DNA of 64,000 nucleotides from Tiliqua scincoides (GCF_035046505.1 NC_089829.1:7939156-8003155), one strand, 5' to 3'. Counted from the stretch's first letter, positions 22,150-33,859 are shown. Translations and numbers: made by a program. Notes: generated by a model from the letters alone, not told the origin.

Positions 22150-22370
22150 TGATGCAGCACCATGGCTAAGAAACTGAACCGCAAATCAGGATGTCCCAGT
22201 TTGACTCTTGCCTCCGCCATGAATTCTCACTAGGGTGGCCTCTGGCAAGCTGCTTCCTCCCTCTTGGCCTCAGTCTTCCTCATCTGCAGTATGGGGGGGG
22301 GGTAATAATACTCATTTCTCAGAATTGTTGTCAGGGCTATGCTATAGAAAGTGCTATAGAAACAGTCAGC
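22150..22370 (+). repeat. MIR/CORE-like SINE
   Basis: It contains GGCCTCTGGCAAGCTGCTTCC, CTCAGTCTTCCTCATCTGCA and a GGTAATAATACTCA tail, the usual order of a MIR-like body. Confidence 0.6.
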
Positions 22371-22744
22371 ATTGTTATGAATGTTCAAAATGTGTCCTCG
22401 TGTCTATTCTGCTGAAGGTAATTGTAGGTTATCGAATGCTGTTTTTCTTTCATGCTTTCTTTGCTGGCAGCTATATGGGGATTAATGAGCACAAGGCTGA
22501 TTTTAGAAGCTAGATGGACCCGAGGCAGTTTTGAATGTACAGTAACACACCACAGCAGGTATCCCTCTGCCCCCCTTCCCAATGCCTTGTGGGCATCTGT
22601 GAGCATCTTGGGAATATATAAACACCAGTTTTCATTTAAGCGACATGGGGATCTTGTCATTGATTGGTTCTGTGTCCTCAGAGGGAAATGAGCGAATGTT
22701 TCTTCCCAGACAAGGGACTCATTTATGGAAGGAAACAAAAATAA

Positions 22745-23571
22745 ATAATCAGATTTTTTTTATTGGTGTTTTCACAGAAAATTCAAATATTCAGCATCAC
22801 ATTAAATGACGTGCACCATCACTTTATGAAAGCATCCAATTCCATCCCCGAACAACCCACGTTCAGTCAACAATACAGATACATTTCTTTTTCATTATGA
22901 AAGATACCATAAGCACAGATGCCCTTCACAAAAGGTAGCAAAACATCTCTCCAATGAGAGAAGCCTGCACAGACGAAAATGTCTTGCACGGCCATTCCGT
23001 TATCACAATAACTTTTTCACCAAATGGTCTACCAATCTAGTATAGGATTCTGGGGCAGGGAGCTAATTTTCTGGATCAGAGATTCTCTCAGAAAACTAGA
23101 AGGTGGGGGGGGAGACTAAATGCTTTGATACAAATATTGAAGATAAGTTCAGTAAAGCCCTTCTTTCTGAAGGACAACACGAAGAGAGCTCGGTCACCTC
23201 CTTGGCTCTTCAACAGATGCTGCTGAAGTCCTTGTGATGGTGTCTCTTGCCAAATAAAACTTTTGCTGCAGGTACAGCTCTGGGCAAGAATGATGGCACA
23301 GTCTCTCTGTCACATTTGCCCAGTCATAGAAGGCAAAGATCTGCCAGATACAGGCAGGATCCTTCATTGTGAAGGAAAACTATTTTCCGAGATTTCAATT
23401 TCTCGCTACAAATGAACAACCTGACTCTCCTCCTCTTCCTCCTCCTCCACCTTCTCCCGCTACTTGGAAATCAAATGTTTCCTACTTTTAAAAGAGGAAT
23501 CACACAGCCAAAGATCCCTCTAGGATTTCTTTTTGTGAATGGTTCCTAAGGAAGCCCCATCTGAGCTTCTT
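22745..23571 (-). other. 3' UTR of HES5-like paralogue 2 (inferred)
   Basis: A minus-strand AATAAA lies at 22759-22764, about 810 bp after the stop. The stretch is free of recognised repeats, unlike its flanks. Confidence 0.5.
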
Positions 23572-25692
23572 CTACCACGGCCTCCAGATGGCCATGGGTG
23601 GTAGTGGGCTTTTTTGGGTGGTGTGTTTCTTGCTCAGAGGGCAAGGCGATGGCGGAAGGCGGCTCAGGGTGGACACGGGTGGTGGGGAGCGGTCTGCAAT
23701 CACATGGACTTTGTAGAAGTGCTTCATCAGCCGGGCCTCTGTCTCTCGCTTGGGTTCGCAGAAGGACAGAAAGTTCAAGGCTTCCCTCAAGCATCGCAGG
23801 TACCCGGTGTTGAAGTCAAGTTCGGGATTCTTCTGGCTGAAGGCTAGAGAAAAGAGAACATCAAAGCACAGTGTTAGGACAATAGTCACATGCAAGGAAG
23901 GAGTCCAATGGAAGAACTCAGATTCACTATCTAGAAACGTAAGAATTTACTTTATACAGTACAGAGTTCATCCAACTGGTTCAGCATTGTCTTTCTGATT
24001 GGCAGTGTCTCTCCAGGGTTTGGATGAGGGACTTTTCTGGCACATCCTGCCAGGGATTGAACCTGTGGCCTGTGCACAGCCTGTCACTGAGTCAAATCTC
24101 TCCTGAAACAAACTTACAGTGCAATCCTATTCATGCCTTCTCAGAAGTAAGTCATACTGAGAAGTAAGTCATACTTCTCAGTAAGCGTGTATAGGATTGC
24201 AGCCCTAACTAGCAAGAAAAAAGAAAATACAAATCAGATGAAAAAATATCCTACAAATGACCACTGGGCTCTAGCACCCCATTTGTTGCTTGCACAGAAA
24301 CAACTGTGGTTGTGATATGTTTTGCAGAATAAAAAGCTTACAAGGAACAGGCCAGGGGTCTGTGAATATAGATGTTGATCGATGGCTACAAGCCATGATG
24401 GTTAAATAGAACCTCCAGGTTCAGTGACAGTGTATCCCTGAATACTATTGCCGGATGTGACCTTGGAGAGCGCCAGGCTAGGTGGACTCTGGGCCTGCTT
24501 TTATGTTCTCAAAATCCTGCTCGGTACTCACCTTGTCCATGCATTTGGCGTTGCTGTTTCAAATAATTGACAGTCACTTCTAGGATGTCCGCTTTCTCCA
24601 GCTTGGAGTTGGGCTGGTGCCTCTGGAATTCTTTCTCCAGCAAGAGTTTTAGCTGCTCGATGCTGCTGTTGATGCGGTCCCGGCGCATTTTCTCCACCAC
24701 TGGCTTCCTCAGCTGTCAAGAAGGAAGTGGGACGTTCATTAAGTTTTCAAATGTTGGTGTGCAAAATCTGCCCGGCTACATTCAGGAAGAAGCTGCAGTG
24801 TAGAGTTCTGTGGATGAACTAAATCCAACCTTCTACCCACCTGTCTTAACATTTTACAACAGCAGAGTTTCCATCTGTCTGTCTTTGGACAAAATAAATC
24901 TTTCACATCTCTCTACTCAGACTTGATCCTTCCTTCCTTCCTTCCTTCCTTCCTTCCTTCCTTCCTTCCTTCCTTCCTTCCTTCCTTCTCTTGTAAAATA
25001 TATCTAAATCTACGCCAAGCTCTCCCTGTTACCAGAGCAGCTTCCTATCTATCAGTTGCCACACTGATCTCGCATTCTGTCCAAGGTCTTTTTCACACCC
25101 AACCACTGATCCCTTGATCTAACTGGATCCAACTGGATCCCTGTCAGCTGAACATGTAAACGGGTGACACCAAAAACACCATGTATCGAGGCCATACTGA
25201 AGCTTCTTTCTTTGTATGTATTGAGTTTAAACACTTCCAAGCTGTCACTCTTGCGGATGTCACTCAAAGTCGCCAACAACAATATTCTTATTCAGCATTA
25301 TTAATAAAAAATATTAATAATTCAAAAATACTAATTTAATAATCAGTCAATGAGGTGTTGCTCCATACTGGACTCTGCCCATCCATGCATCATGTGGTAT
25401 TGATGCATGAGTGGTGCAGGTCTAGGGGAAAGGTGTTAGATGCCACCGCTCCAATTCTTGGCATCTCCAGGCATCTCCAGGTAGATCCAGGGAAAACCCT
25501 GGGTGGCAATTCTGGAGAGATACTGCCAATCAGTGCTGGCAGTCCTGAGTTGGATTGACCAAAGCCTGACTCGGCATAAGACAGCTTCCTCTGACCCCAC
25601 AAAAAGAGATGAGCTGAAGTTACCTTGTTCTTTTCCTTTGACAGCAGCCGCTCCTCTTCCATGTGGGCCAGGCAGCTGTTGCTAGGAGCCAT
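23572..25692 (-). CDS. HES5-like paralogue 2 (bHLH-Orange-WRPW), 3 exons, 173 aa
   Basis: Exons are 25624-25692, 24532-24712 and 23572-23843, with GT/AG introns of 911 and 688 bp in the same phases as HES5; the joined frame is 522 bp. Exon 1 gives [15 protein letters not shown] then LLSKEKNK, the KEKN end being shared with mammalian HES5. Exon 2 gives [20 protein letters not shown] with the HES proline, then [20 protein letters not shown]. Exon 3 gives an Orange domain ([20 protein letters not shown], residue 93 on) and a proline-rich stretch ending AIWRPW and TAG. It should act as a DNA-binding repressor under Notch. Birds and frogs keep several HES5-like genes at this locus whereas mammals keep one; this copy is one of those extra paralogues. 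Intron 1 carries a SINE and a (CTTC)n run. Confidence 0.95.
24118..24205. mobile_element. inverted-repeat element, S form, in intron 2 of paralogue 2
   Basis: Begins GTGCAATCCTATTC and ends TATAGGATTGCAGCC. The middle AGAAGTAAGTCATACTG is locally duplicated. Confidence 0.7.
24929..24988. repeat. (CTTC)n microsatellite in intron 1 of paralogue 2
   Basis: Fifteen uninterrupted tetranucleotide units lie about 220 bp upstream of exon 2. Confidence 0.95.
25430..25600 (+). repeat. tRNA-derived SINE in intron 1 of paralogue 2
   Basis: It contains TACTGCCAATCAGTGCTGGC, TTGGATTGACCAAAGCCTGA and ATAAGACAGCTTCCTC, the family body and end; the head is replaced by a duplicated GGCATCTCCA. Confidence 0.65.
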
Positions 25693-25770
25693 CTTCCACC
25701 CTGCCAAGCTAGGCACACAGATCTGCACCTTGAGCGTAACCCTTATGCTCTAAAGCTTGCCCAGCACGTC

Positions 25771-25846
25771 TATTTATATCTGCCAGCCGCTCAGCAGTTA
25801 TGTGAGTTCGGAGTTTTGCAGGGTTTCCCACAGTCCCGCAGCCAAT
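25771..25846 (-). promoter_or_regulatory. promoter of HES5-like paralogue 2: ATTGG, RBPJ site, TATA box
   Basis: On the minus strand: ATTGG (25842-25846), TGTGGGAA (25825-25832) and TATAAATA (25771-25778). Flanking bases GGATTGGCTGCGGG and TGTGGGAAACCC match the other HES promoters. Confidence 0.85.
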
Positions 25847-25969
25847 CCGGGCACGCGGGCAGATAATAGAGAAGGCACCTCATTACTGCATGCTACATTG
25901 ACCGTCAATGCCCTGGAGAGAATAACCTTCTGCCTGTACCAACTGGTGGATTGTGCAAAGCTGTATGGC

Positions 25970-26002
25970 AGGGGAAGATCTGGGAAAGCGTTGGCCCTCC
26001 AG
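25970..26002. promoter_or_regulatory. upstream conserved module of paralogue 2
   Basis: TGGGAAAGCGTTGGCCCTCC (25981-26000) lies about 150 bp above the RBPJ site. It matches the block at 36095-36116 in 19 of 22 positions, and resembles 15483-15500 and the reverse of 46991-47011. Confidence 0.6.
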
Positions 26003-26009
26003 CTGGCTC

Positions 26010-26430
26010 AATTGCATTCCACAGTCACAATCCCCCCATCCCGCTTGCATCCATTGGTGCCAGGCAGGAGGGAGAGAGCATTCAAGATCAATAAGACGCA
26101 CGGCTGGGGAAAGGCAGGAGAAGGCAACCCCAGTGCTCAGGGACTTGCTGGTATCATTGTCTATTTATGGCATACATCACTTCGGAGCCAAGGATCTTGT
26201 GATGCTTGAAAGATGACCCTGTTTATTGCAAGTGTAAGCTTCCAGGAATCATAGTCTGTTTAATCAAATGCTTAAAGGGTAATCCTCAGTTAGGAGGTGT
26301 ATAGCACATATGTGGGCAGAGAAAGAGGAATGGAGGAATTAATGGGATGTAAAAGATCCAATGACCATTATCATTTTATAACCACACACACACATATTTA
26401 AAGGACCAATTCCTATACGATCTTTAACTC
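26010..26430. other. intergenic, no gene seen
   Basis: Only a short (CA)n run near 26385 is recognised. Confidence 0.45.
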
Positions 26431-26993
26431 ACAGAGCAATCCTATCCTGTTCTGGAACAGGCAAGCCAGGAGGCCTGCACTGCATACAGAGCAAGAGAGG
26501 GGCCTAAAGTGGCTCAGCCAGAGGCAAGAGGAAAATCTTCCCCTTACCCCCAGATAAGCCACCACAGACCCAATGGGTCTCCTTGAACTTGCGCCCCCTC
26601 TGGAGGAGGTCAGAAGAGAATGGAGCGGCTTGTAGCAGTTCTGCGCCACTCGGGAATGGGGGCTAGGTTCCGGCGTGTCCGCCAGGTTCCAGCCCCATCT
26701 CCCACTTCCCGGAATGCCCTCTGCCCACCCCCTGCCCTGGAACACCTCACTCCCGCCTCCTCCTCACCTCCTTCCCACCCTCCCCAGACCCTTGTGTTGG
26801 CCCAAGCTTGGCTGACACAAGCCTCCCCTTTGGAGTCCGCGCGGAGGCTGGATTCAGCCTCCACGGGCCGGCACAAATCCCTGGGCTGGTCCGGCCGACT
26901 CTTGAGAAGGCACAAACATGGCATGTTTGCAACCCTCCTGGGCCAGCGCAAGCGCCGACCCAAGGCGCAGATTGGATTGCGCCCTCAGTTGTA
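26431..26993. mobile_element. inverted-repeat element, long GC-rich C form
   Basis: Begins AGCAATCCTATCCTGTTCTG and ends AGATTGGATTGCGCCC. The GC-rich interior (GGAACAGGCAAGCCAGGAGG, CCCCTTACCCC) recurs at 31.4, 53.5 and 63.65 kb. Open frames in it are not read as genes. Confidence 0.65.
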
Positions 26994-27029
26994 CTTCTGA
27001 TTAGGCATGCATTATGATGATGACGGTGA

Positions 27030-27300
27030 TGATGAATATTTAGATACCGCTTTTCAACGAGAATAGTTCATAAGGCCATTTACATAGCAAAATATTCAGT
27101 AAGTGGTTCCCCGCCCCCCAAGGGCCGCACAATCTAAGAAACTGTTACAGAAGAGACTCCAGCAACAGCCACTGGAAAAGGCATCATGCTGGGGTGATGA
27201 GCAACAGATGTTCTCCCCCTGGTTAACAGAAGAGGGCACCACTTTAAAAGGTGCCTGTCTGCCCAGTTAACAAGTGTGCTGCCTGCATGGGGTTGCCCTG
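27030..27300 (-). repeat. SINE fragment, reverse
   Basis: TATTTAGATACCGCTTTTCAAC is the reverse of the tail at 12890. The rest (GGGCCGCACAATCTAAG) is a non-coding body. Confidence 0.5.
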
Positions 27301-27513
27301 TTGGTTCTCTTTTCCTGCTGCAGCTAAACTTAAACACATGCAAATGTGACGATTGCATGTCCCTCCCCTGCTTATCTCTGCTTCCAGTGTTTCCTGTGCG
27401 CCTATCTAGATTGTAAGCTTCTTGGGGCAGAGCCACTTCAGCGTATATAGGCAGAGGCTGGTGCTGTTAGTCCCCTTTCTCTTCTGCTGTGTAGCTTATG
27501 TTCCTTCAACTAA

Positions 27514-27603
27514 GGCTACAATCCTAACCTCACTTTCCTGGGAGTAAGTTCCATTTAACACAATAGGACTTACTTCTGAGTAGACCTGGTTAGGATTGTG
27601 CCC
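27514..27603. mobile_element. inverted-repeat element, S form, with TAA target duplication
   Basis: Ends are GGCTACAATCCTAACC and GGTTAGGATTGTGCCC, flanked by TAA at 27511-27513 and 27604-27606. This is one of the clearest 3-bp duplications and points to a PIF/Harbinger-type transposase. Confidence 0.85.
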
Positions 27604-27732
27604 TAAGGCAATCACATATTCTTTCCTGGCTTTTCTCTGCCTCCAGTTATTTCTTGTGGGTCAATTTGGATTCTAGGCCTCTCTCAGGGCAGGGCAAGGT
27701 CCTCTAGCTCTGTGAAAAGTACCATGAACGTT

Positions 27733-28580
27733 TTCAGTTGGCAACTTTCAGTCTCGAAAGACTCTGGTATCGCACTCTGAATGGTGGTTCTGGCACAGTG
27801 TCTAGTGTGGCTGAAAAGGCCGATTCAGGAGTGACAATCCCTTCCACACTGGGAGCAAGTGTAGTGTGTCCCTGGTCTGTCTCCCTGGCTGTGGGCCTTC
27901 CTTCTTTGCCTCTTTGCCGCAGTCTGTTGGCCAAGTGTCTCTTCAAACTGGGAAAGGCCATGCTGCACAGCCTGCCTCCAAGCAGAATGCTCAGAGGCCA
28001 AGGTTTCCCTTCTGTTGAGGTCCATTCCTAAGGCCTTCAGATCCCTCTTGCAGATATCCTTGTAGCGCAGCTGTGGTCTACCTGTAGGGCCCTTTCCCTG
28101 CACAAGTTCTCCATAGAGGAGATCCTTTGGGATCCGACCATCGCCCATTCTCACAACATGACCACGCCAAAGCAGGCGTCTCTGTTTCAGCAGTGCATAC
28201 ATGCTAGGGATTCCAGCTCGTTCCAGGACTGTGTTGTTTGGAACTTTGTCCCGCCAGGTGATGTCGAGGATGCGTCAGAGGCAGCGCATGTGGAAAGCGT
28301 TCAGTTTTGTCTCCTGTTGTGAGCGAAGAGTCCATGACTTGCTGCAGTACAGAAGTGTACTCAAGATGCAAGCTCTGTAGATGTGAATCTTGGTATGTTC
28401 TGTCAGCTTCTTGTTGGACCAGAATCTCTTGGTGAGTCTGGAAAATGTGGTAGCTGCTTTACCGATGTGTCTGTTTAGCTCGGTACCCAGAGAAAGAGTG
28501 TCGGAGATGGTTGAGCCAAGGTACACAAAGTCATGGACAACCATACGTTTTAGCTTTATATAAACTGGCCAACCCACATA
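27733..28580 (-). mobile_element. LINE ORF2 C-terminal fragment and 3' end (partner of the 5S SINE)
   Basis: The minus strand encodes HDFVYLGSTISDTLSLG, RHIGKAATTFSRLTKRFWSN, HIYRACILSTLLYCSKSWTL, then ALLKQRRLLWRGHVVRMGDG, PTGRPQLRYKDICKRDLKAL and a CSQCGRDCHS cysteine motif. One in-frame TGA near 28275 sits where CGA (Arg) fits the frame. The 3' end GAGTCTTTCGAGACTGAAAG matches the tail of the 5S-derived SINEs. The family name (RTE/Bov-B-like or L2-like) is not settled by reading. Confidence 0.8.
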
Positions 28581-28584
28581 CTAG

Positions 28585-29745
28585 CTCTGCTCTCCCCTTC
28601 CTTCCTTCCTCTCTGTTCCCCTCTAGTAAATACTCGTTAACTTTAACCCTGGATGGCTTAGATGTACCGAGTATCATTTTCAGTAGGGCTCATAGGGTAT
28701 ATCTGTAGCAATATCTAGCTGTTTACGTACATACAGAGCCAGGGTCAGCCCAAGACTTAGTGACATGTCAAATGCTGCCTCCCTTACCCCATGATGTGCC
28801 ATCCTCTGCTCTTCCCATCATCCATGGGAATGGTCTGCACTCCCCTCCCTCCTCTCCGTCCTCCTCTTACTTTTCTCATCAGAGAATGGAAGAAGGTGGA
28901 GGCAGATAGGATATGGGAGCACCCCCATCTGCTGCCTGAGGCAACAGTTTCAGTTGGCCTCATGGATGGGTCAGCCCTGAGTAGAGCCACCTGCCTTGCA
29001 TGCAGAAGGTTCTAGGGCCTATTTAGCAGGCACTTTCGAACCTGGATCCAGCCCTACTCCCTGGATTCTCCATTTCATACAACCACCCTATAATCTGCCT
29101 TGGGTCTTTTCAAGAGGGGAGACTATCAATTGATGTGATCAGTGAATGAAATTCTTGCTATGCCCACGGACCTATGAGCTTACCCATCTCCTCCTTTTTT
29201 TGGGGTCCCCGATTTTGAAGGGCAGACCCCCCCCTCCCAAAAAAGCACCAGCAGCTGGCAATGATAGTGAACTGACTCTGTGCCAGTCTCCATCTTTTAG
29301 AGCACGTGTCTTTAAAAATGCTTTTGAAAGACACCGAGTGGCCCTGAGACATCTCATCGCACAGCGTTCCCACAAAACAGAGGGGAAAGGAAGAAAAGCT
29401 TCAGTGGCCAACATCTGTCTTGAACAAGACACAAGTCCTTTCAGTCCCGGACAATGAAACTTATGGAGCTGGCTGTTTCCCTGACCTCATTCCCTTCCTG
29501 AATGCAGTCCTGTGTGAAAGCAAAGATCAGGACCAAAATCAGGAAATGGTCCCAGGGAGGCTTTTAGGATTCCTTTCATGTCCCTCACATAGTCAGACCC
29601 GCTGCATCTTTGCCCTGTGGAATTACAGAACTGTGGACCTTGGGGGCGCTTTGGAGGGTTTTTGGGAATACTGAGAGCTAAGATCTCTGTGAAAAGCATC
29701 TTTTCTTCTAAAAACCATGAATGCACCTTTTTTAGATTGTGGGCT
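28585..29745. other. intergenic, no gene seen
   Basis: A partial tRNA-SINE head lies near 28980-29030 (CTTGCATGCAGAAGGTTCTAG). The remainder shows no coding or repeat signal. Confidence 0.45.
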
Positions 29746-29750
29746 GTTTA

Positions 29751-29807
29751 GAGCTAGGAAACCATTTATTTATTTGTTTAACTTTGTAGACAACTTTGCA
29801 AACTAGA

Positions 29808-29849
<42 letters not shown>

Positions 29850-30033
29850 ATATATATGTGTGTGTGTATTTATGTATATATGTATGTGTGTGTGTATATT
29901 TATATGTATATATATGCAGACTCAAACTGTGGATATGATGCTACAGATTTTTAGACTATATTTTTTTATGGCCAGAACTAGGAAACCATTTATTTATTTG
30001 TTTAACTTTGTAGACCACTTTGCAAACTAGGAG

Positions 30034-30088
<55 letters not shown>

Positions 30089-30311
30089 CAGACTGTGGAT
30101 ATGATGCTACAGATTTTTAGACTATATTTTTTATGGCCAGAACTAGGAAACTATTTATTTGTTTAACTTTGTAGACCACTTTGCAAACTAGGATATATAT
30201 ATATATGCAGGATATATATCCTAGGATATATATATATATAGGATGTATATATGCAGACTCAAACTGTGGATATGATGCTACAGATTTTTAGACTATATTT
30301 TTTTTATGGCC
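29751..30311. repeat. three tandem copies of a 165-225 bp unit with internal GT/AT microsatellites
   Basis: Copies start at 29751, 29975 and 30140. Each has TAGGAAACCATTTATT or a close variant, TTTGTAGACCACTTTGCAAA, a (GT)n or (AT)n core, then TGGATATGATGCTACAGATT and TATGGCC. Units differ mainly in the microsatellite core. Confidence 0.9.
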
Positions 30312-30769
30312 AACTGCTCTGCATTCCTTGGAAAAGCCAATAATATCCATTGAAAGATGGTTTCTGTTCACAACAGCCCTTCAAGGTAGGTGGGGCCAGA
30401 AAAGTGGAAGGTGTGTCAGAACCACCCACCACCAAGGAAGAATTGGAACTCATGTCCACCTTGGTCCAAGTTGGTCTCAGTGCATCTTTGCGATTGGGCT
30501 TCATCTGGGAGTAACCAATGCTGTTGGAAGCACTCAGCCTTTCAGCAGGAAGCCAGAGACTGACAGGTAGCTCATTGATGAAGCTGGTTAAAGAGACCAA
30601 AGGGGGTGTCAAAGAGCACATCCCTCCCACCTCTGGAGTGGCAGCCCCTGACCCGCGTGGCTTGATTGCAATGACTAACCAGATGGTCTTTTGGGAGTTG
30701 GATTTTTTTTCCCCTTGAATGCAGGCTCAAGCACCATCACTAATGTCTCCCATGGTCTCCAGGCACACT

Positions 30770-30860
30770 TCTATTGTACTGGCAAGGAGGGGAAAAGTGT
30801 GGGAACCTCCATGGAACTCAAACCCACACAGCCGGGCTCTAATAAAGCTTTTGTGAGATT
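30770..30860 (+). pseudogene. orphan HES5-type promoter (relic, weaker)
   Basis: AAAGTGTGGGAACCTCCA (RBPJ core 30798-30805) is followed by AAACCCACACAGCCGGGCTC and then TAATAAAGC, the order seen at the third HES gene (47178-47240: AAGTGTGGGAAACTCCA, CCCACA, GCCCGGGCAGTATAAATA). No HES exon is recognised nearby. Confidence 0.45.
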
Positions 30861-31044
30861 TGAGCTTCGGACAATGCACGGTGAACCCACGTGATCCTTT
30901 CAGCCAGGCCTGAAAAAAAGAAAAGTCTGCAAAGGACACCAAGGTATTTTCTCATGCATCCTTGTTTGCCAAGAAGGGAGCCAAGGAGGTAAAGAATAGG
31001 GGATCAAGCACATGGCAAGAGCCAGCAGGGGAAATTGGCAGGCC

Positions 31045-31215
31045 TAGGGAGAGCCCGATTCAAATTTCCTTCTCAGCTGCAGCTTACTGGGTGATCTTGG
31101 GCCAGGGATGCCCTCTCAGTGTGGCCCACCTCACAAGGTTGTTGTAAAGATAAAAGGGAAGGGGAACTATGTAGCCTGCTGGGAGCTTCTTGGAGAAAAG
31201 GAAGCATAAGAATGC
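31045..31215 (+). repeat. Sauria-type SINE
   Basis: Body GTGATCTTGGGCCAGG, TCACAAGGTTGTTGTAAAG and tail GGAGCTTCTTGGAGAAAAGG agree with the copy at 6.1 kb. Confidence 0.65.
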
Positions 31216-31395
31216 CATAATGAATCTTTGAAAACTGGCCACAAAGGAGGATCCCGATTGGAATCCCCTCCCCTTCCCCCAAAAGCAAACTAGGTTCCCG
31301 TAATTGAATGAATTGTGCTTCTTTTTATTGACTCAACAAACATCTGTACTGAGGTTGTGTTGAAATGTATGTTTATTTCTTTTTCAATAAATTAG

Positions 31396-31921
31396 GGTAC
31401 AATTGAGACCCGTACTTGAGCCGGCGCAAGTCCCTTGCGCCGGCCCAATAGGGTTGCAAAGTGCTGTAAAATGGAGTTAGGCCGGTGCACAGACATGCGC
31501 CGGCCTCCCCGCCCCGCTGCGGGCCCCAAACGATGGGTGAGTTGTGTTGAGTGAGCTTGGCCGATGCAGGGGGTGGTGTGGGGAGGGCAGGGAGGAGGCG
31601 GAAGGGAGGCATTTTGGGGCAGGGGGAGTTCCCAGGGGCGGGCAGGTGGGGAGTGGGAGGTGGGGTCAGGATCTGGCAGTTATGCTGGATCCCTACCCTG
31701 TTCCTGGGCAGCCTGGGGCAGTCCTGGGCTGCTTGGATTTGCGCTACCTCTTGAGGTGGTGCAGATCCGAATAGCCCCCTTGGGGCTGCTGTGGCTTGAC
31801 CCGGGGTAAAGGGAAGCAATTCCCCTTGCCCTGGGCTGAGCCACTTTCAGCCCCAATCCTGCCTTGGACAGAGTGTAGGCCCGCTGGTCTGCCTGCTCCA
31901 GGGCAGGTTAGGATTGGGCTG
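31396..31921. mobile_element. inverted-repeat element, long GC-rich C form
   Basis: It contains GGCGCAAGTCCCTTGCGCCG near the left end and CAGGGCAGGTTAGGATTGGG at the right end, with TTA/TAA flanks. The interior resembles 53.5-54.0 kb in reverse. Confidence 0.55.
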
Positions 31922-31986
31922 TAAATTACTTAAAAATAAAAATGGAAACATTACGTAAAAGATCAGCAACAGAAAGTACTGGATCA

Positions 31987-31987
31987 C

Positions 31988-32064
<77 letters not shown>

Positions 32065-32068
32065 ACAG
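31987..32068. repeat. (TC)n(AC)n microsatellite
   Basis: A CT run of over 50 bp passes directly into a CA run of about 28 bp. Confidence 0.95.
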
Positions 32069-32079
32069 TGGATTCAGGC

Positions 32080-32165
32080 TGCAATCATATACACATTTGG
32101 GGTAAGTTCCATTAAATCCAACAGGATTTACTTCTGAGTAGCCATACCTAGACTTGTGCTGCAAG
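32080..32165. mobile_element. inverted-repeat element, S form
   Basis: GGCTGCAATCATATACAC to CTAGACTTGTGCTGC with the core GGGTAAGTTCC. Confidence 0.65.
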
Positions 32166-32304
32166 GGACTGTGCTGTGAAGCAGAACTTCCGTGGGTCAA
32201 ACTGTGTCATGAACTTGACTAGGAGGTATTATGCAAGCTACTGCCTTTCAGCCTCAGTCTTCCTAGATGCAATATGGGGATAAACATATGTGCTTCCTTT
32301 AGAA

Positions 32305-32760
32305 CAGGGGTGTCCAAACATTTTGGCAGGAGGGCCACATCATCTCTCTGACACTATGTCGGGGGCTGGGAAAAAAAAGAATTAATTTACAATTTAAAAT
32401 TTGAATAAATTTACATAAATGAATATATTAGAAATGGAATTTATATGAATGAATGAAGGTCTTGCAGTAGCTCAAGGCCGATAAAAGGCCTTGCACAAAG
32501 CAAGACCAGCCTTTCCTTCGCTGCCACTGCTGTATGACAGACGTGAAACAGCAAGTAGTGGAGGGAGCCCTTGTCCCACAGCTCAGGTGAGAAGTCGAAC
32601 AGTCATCCTCTTGCTGACAGCAGTTGTGTTGGGCCAGCACGGGCTCCAAAAACTCTCTGGAGAGCCAGAGACTCATTGGAGACTGGGGGCTCCCTGAGGG
32701 CCTGATTGAGAGCTCCCATGGGCCACAAGTGGCCCCCGGGCCGGGGTTTGGGCTTCCCTG
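32305..32760. mobile_element. hAT-type element, perfect 8-bp target duplication
   Basis: Starts CAGGGGTGTCCAAAC, ends TTTGGGCTTCCCTG, and is flanked by CTTTAGAA at 32297-32304 and 32761-32768. A reverse copy is at 37998-38461. Confidence 0.9.
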
Positions 32761-32999
32761 CTTTAGAAGATAGTTGTAAGAAAAGAATTACTCACCCAGA
32801 AATCACTATGCAAATGTTGAGAATCGTGTGTGAAAATATAGGTGCCCTCAGAATCGCACGCACACAGACACACACCCCTTTGGTTGAAGAAAGGAGTTAA
32901 GATGATTACAAGTGCACTCCTTCCCCCGAACTATACATTAAGCAAGCAACCGTAACTTCCACACTGGGTGAGTGAACAACATTTTTCTATGTAGATACA

Positions 33000-33180
33000 T
33001 AAAAAGCTGCTTTCTGCGGTGTCAATCCTTTGGTCCACCTTGCTAAATATCTCCAGCACTGATTGGAAGCAGCCCTCCTGAATTTCAGGTGGGGGTGAGG
33101 GGCTGCCCCGAGAGATGCTGCCAGGGATCAAAGTTGGGGTCCTCTGCTGGCAGTGCAGGGGCTCTTTCCCAGAATGCTGG
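33000..33180 (-). repeat. tRNA-derived SINE, reverse
   Basis: AAAAAGCTGCTTTCTGCGG through CCAGGGATCAAAGTTGGGG is the reverse of the tRNA-SINE body seen at 39.65 kb. Confidence 0.55.
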
Positions 33181-33467
33181 GTTGGCTTACGGCTTAGCCT
33201 CTGTGCTCAGCCACCCTTCCTCTTGGTTTTTCAGTCCTGACCCTCGCCTTCGATATGGTTGGAAGCCAGGGTAAATACTGCCCTCGCATTTAATTGAATC
33301 ATGGCATGTTGGATTTAGAAGGGACCTTGGAGGCCATCTAGACAACCCCCCTGATTTGCACAGGCAACTGCTACTGCACATTTGACAGGTGGTAGTCCAG
33401 GTGGATACTTTTAAATGCTGCTCTTACTGCTGACGACCAACCTCAGGCACAGCTTAGCTTAAGTTGC

Positions 33468-33484
33468 ACACACACACACACACG

Positions 33485-33530
<46 letters not shown>
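33468..33530. repeat. (CA)n microsatellite
   Basis: About 60 bp of CA with two CG interruptions, followed by three tandem GGGATCA units near 33546-33565. Confidence 0.95.
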
Positions 33531-33531
<1 letters not shown>

Positions 33532-33859
33532 GGTGGGGGGGTCAGGGATCAGGGATCAGGGATCAGTCAGGCTGGACACTGGCCAACGGCCAACATCCCT
33601 CCATGGGTCAATCCATTCAGACTGACCCTGCCTCTCAGTCCTACTGGCAGTTGTAGCCCCCAAAGTGCCATAGTCATGTGACCAGAGGGTTGCTATGGAG
33701 TTTTTGCCCCAGAGCCCCCTCTTTACCTGGTGCCAGCACTACACAGGTACCTCCAAATTTACTCCTGCCTCTGCTTTCCTCGCCTTATTTTGCTGTTTCT
33801 CCTGTATTTAATTTTAGATTGTAAGCTACTTGGGGCAGAAACTTGTTCTCTGGCACTCT

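Noticed and set aside
30752-30763. Minus-strand TGGAGACCATGG, which spells WRPW in one frame
   Set aside because: No Orange domain or stop context; 12 bases can occur by chance and it is only about 35 bp from a promoter-like block on the other strand.
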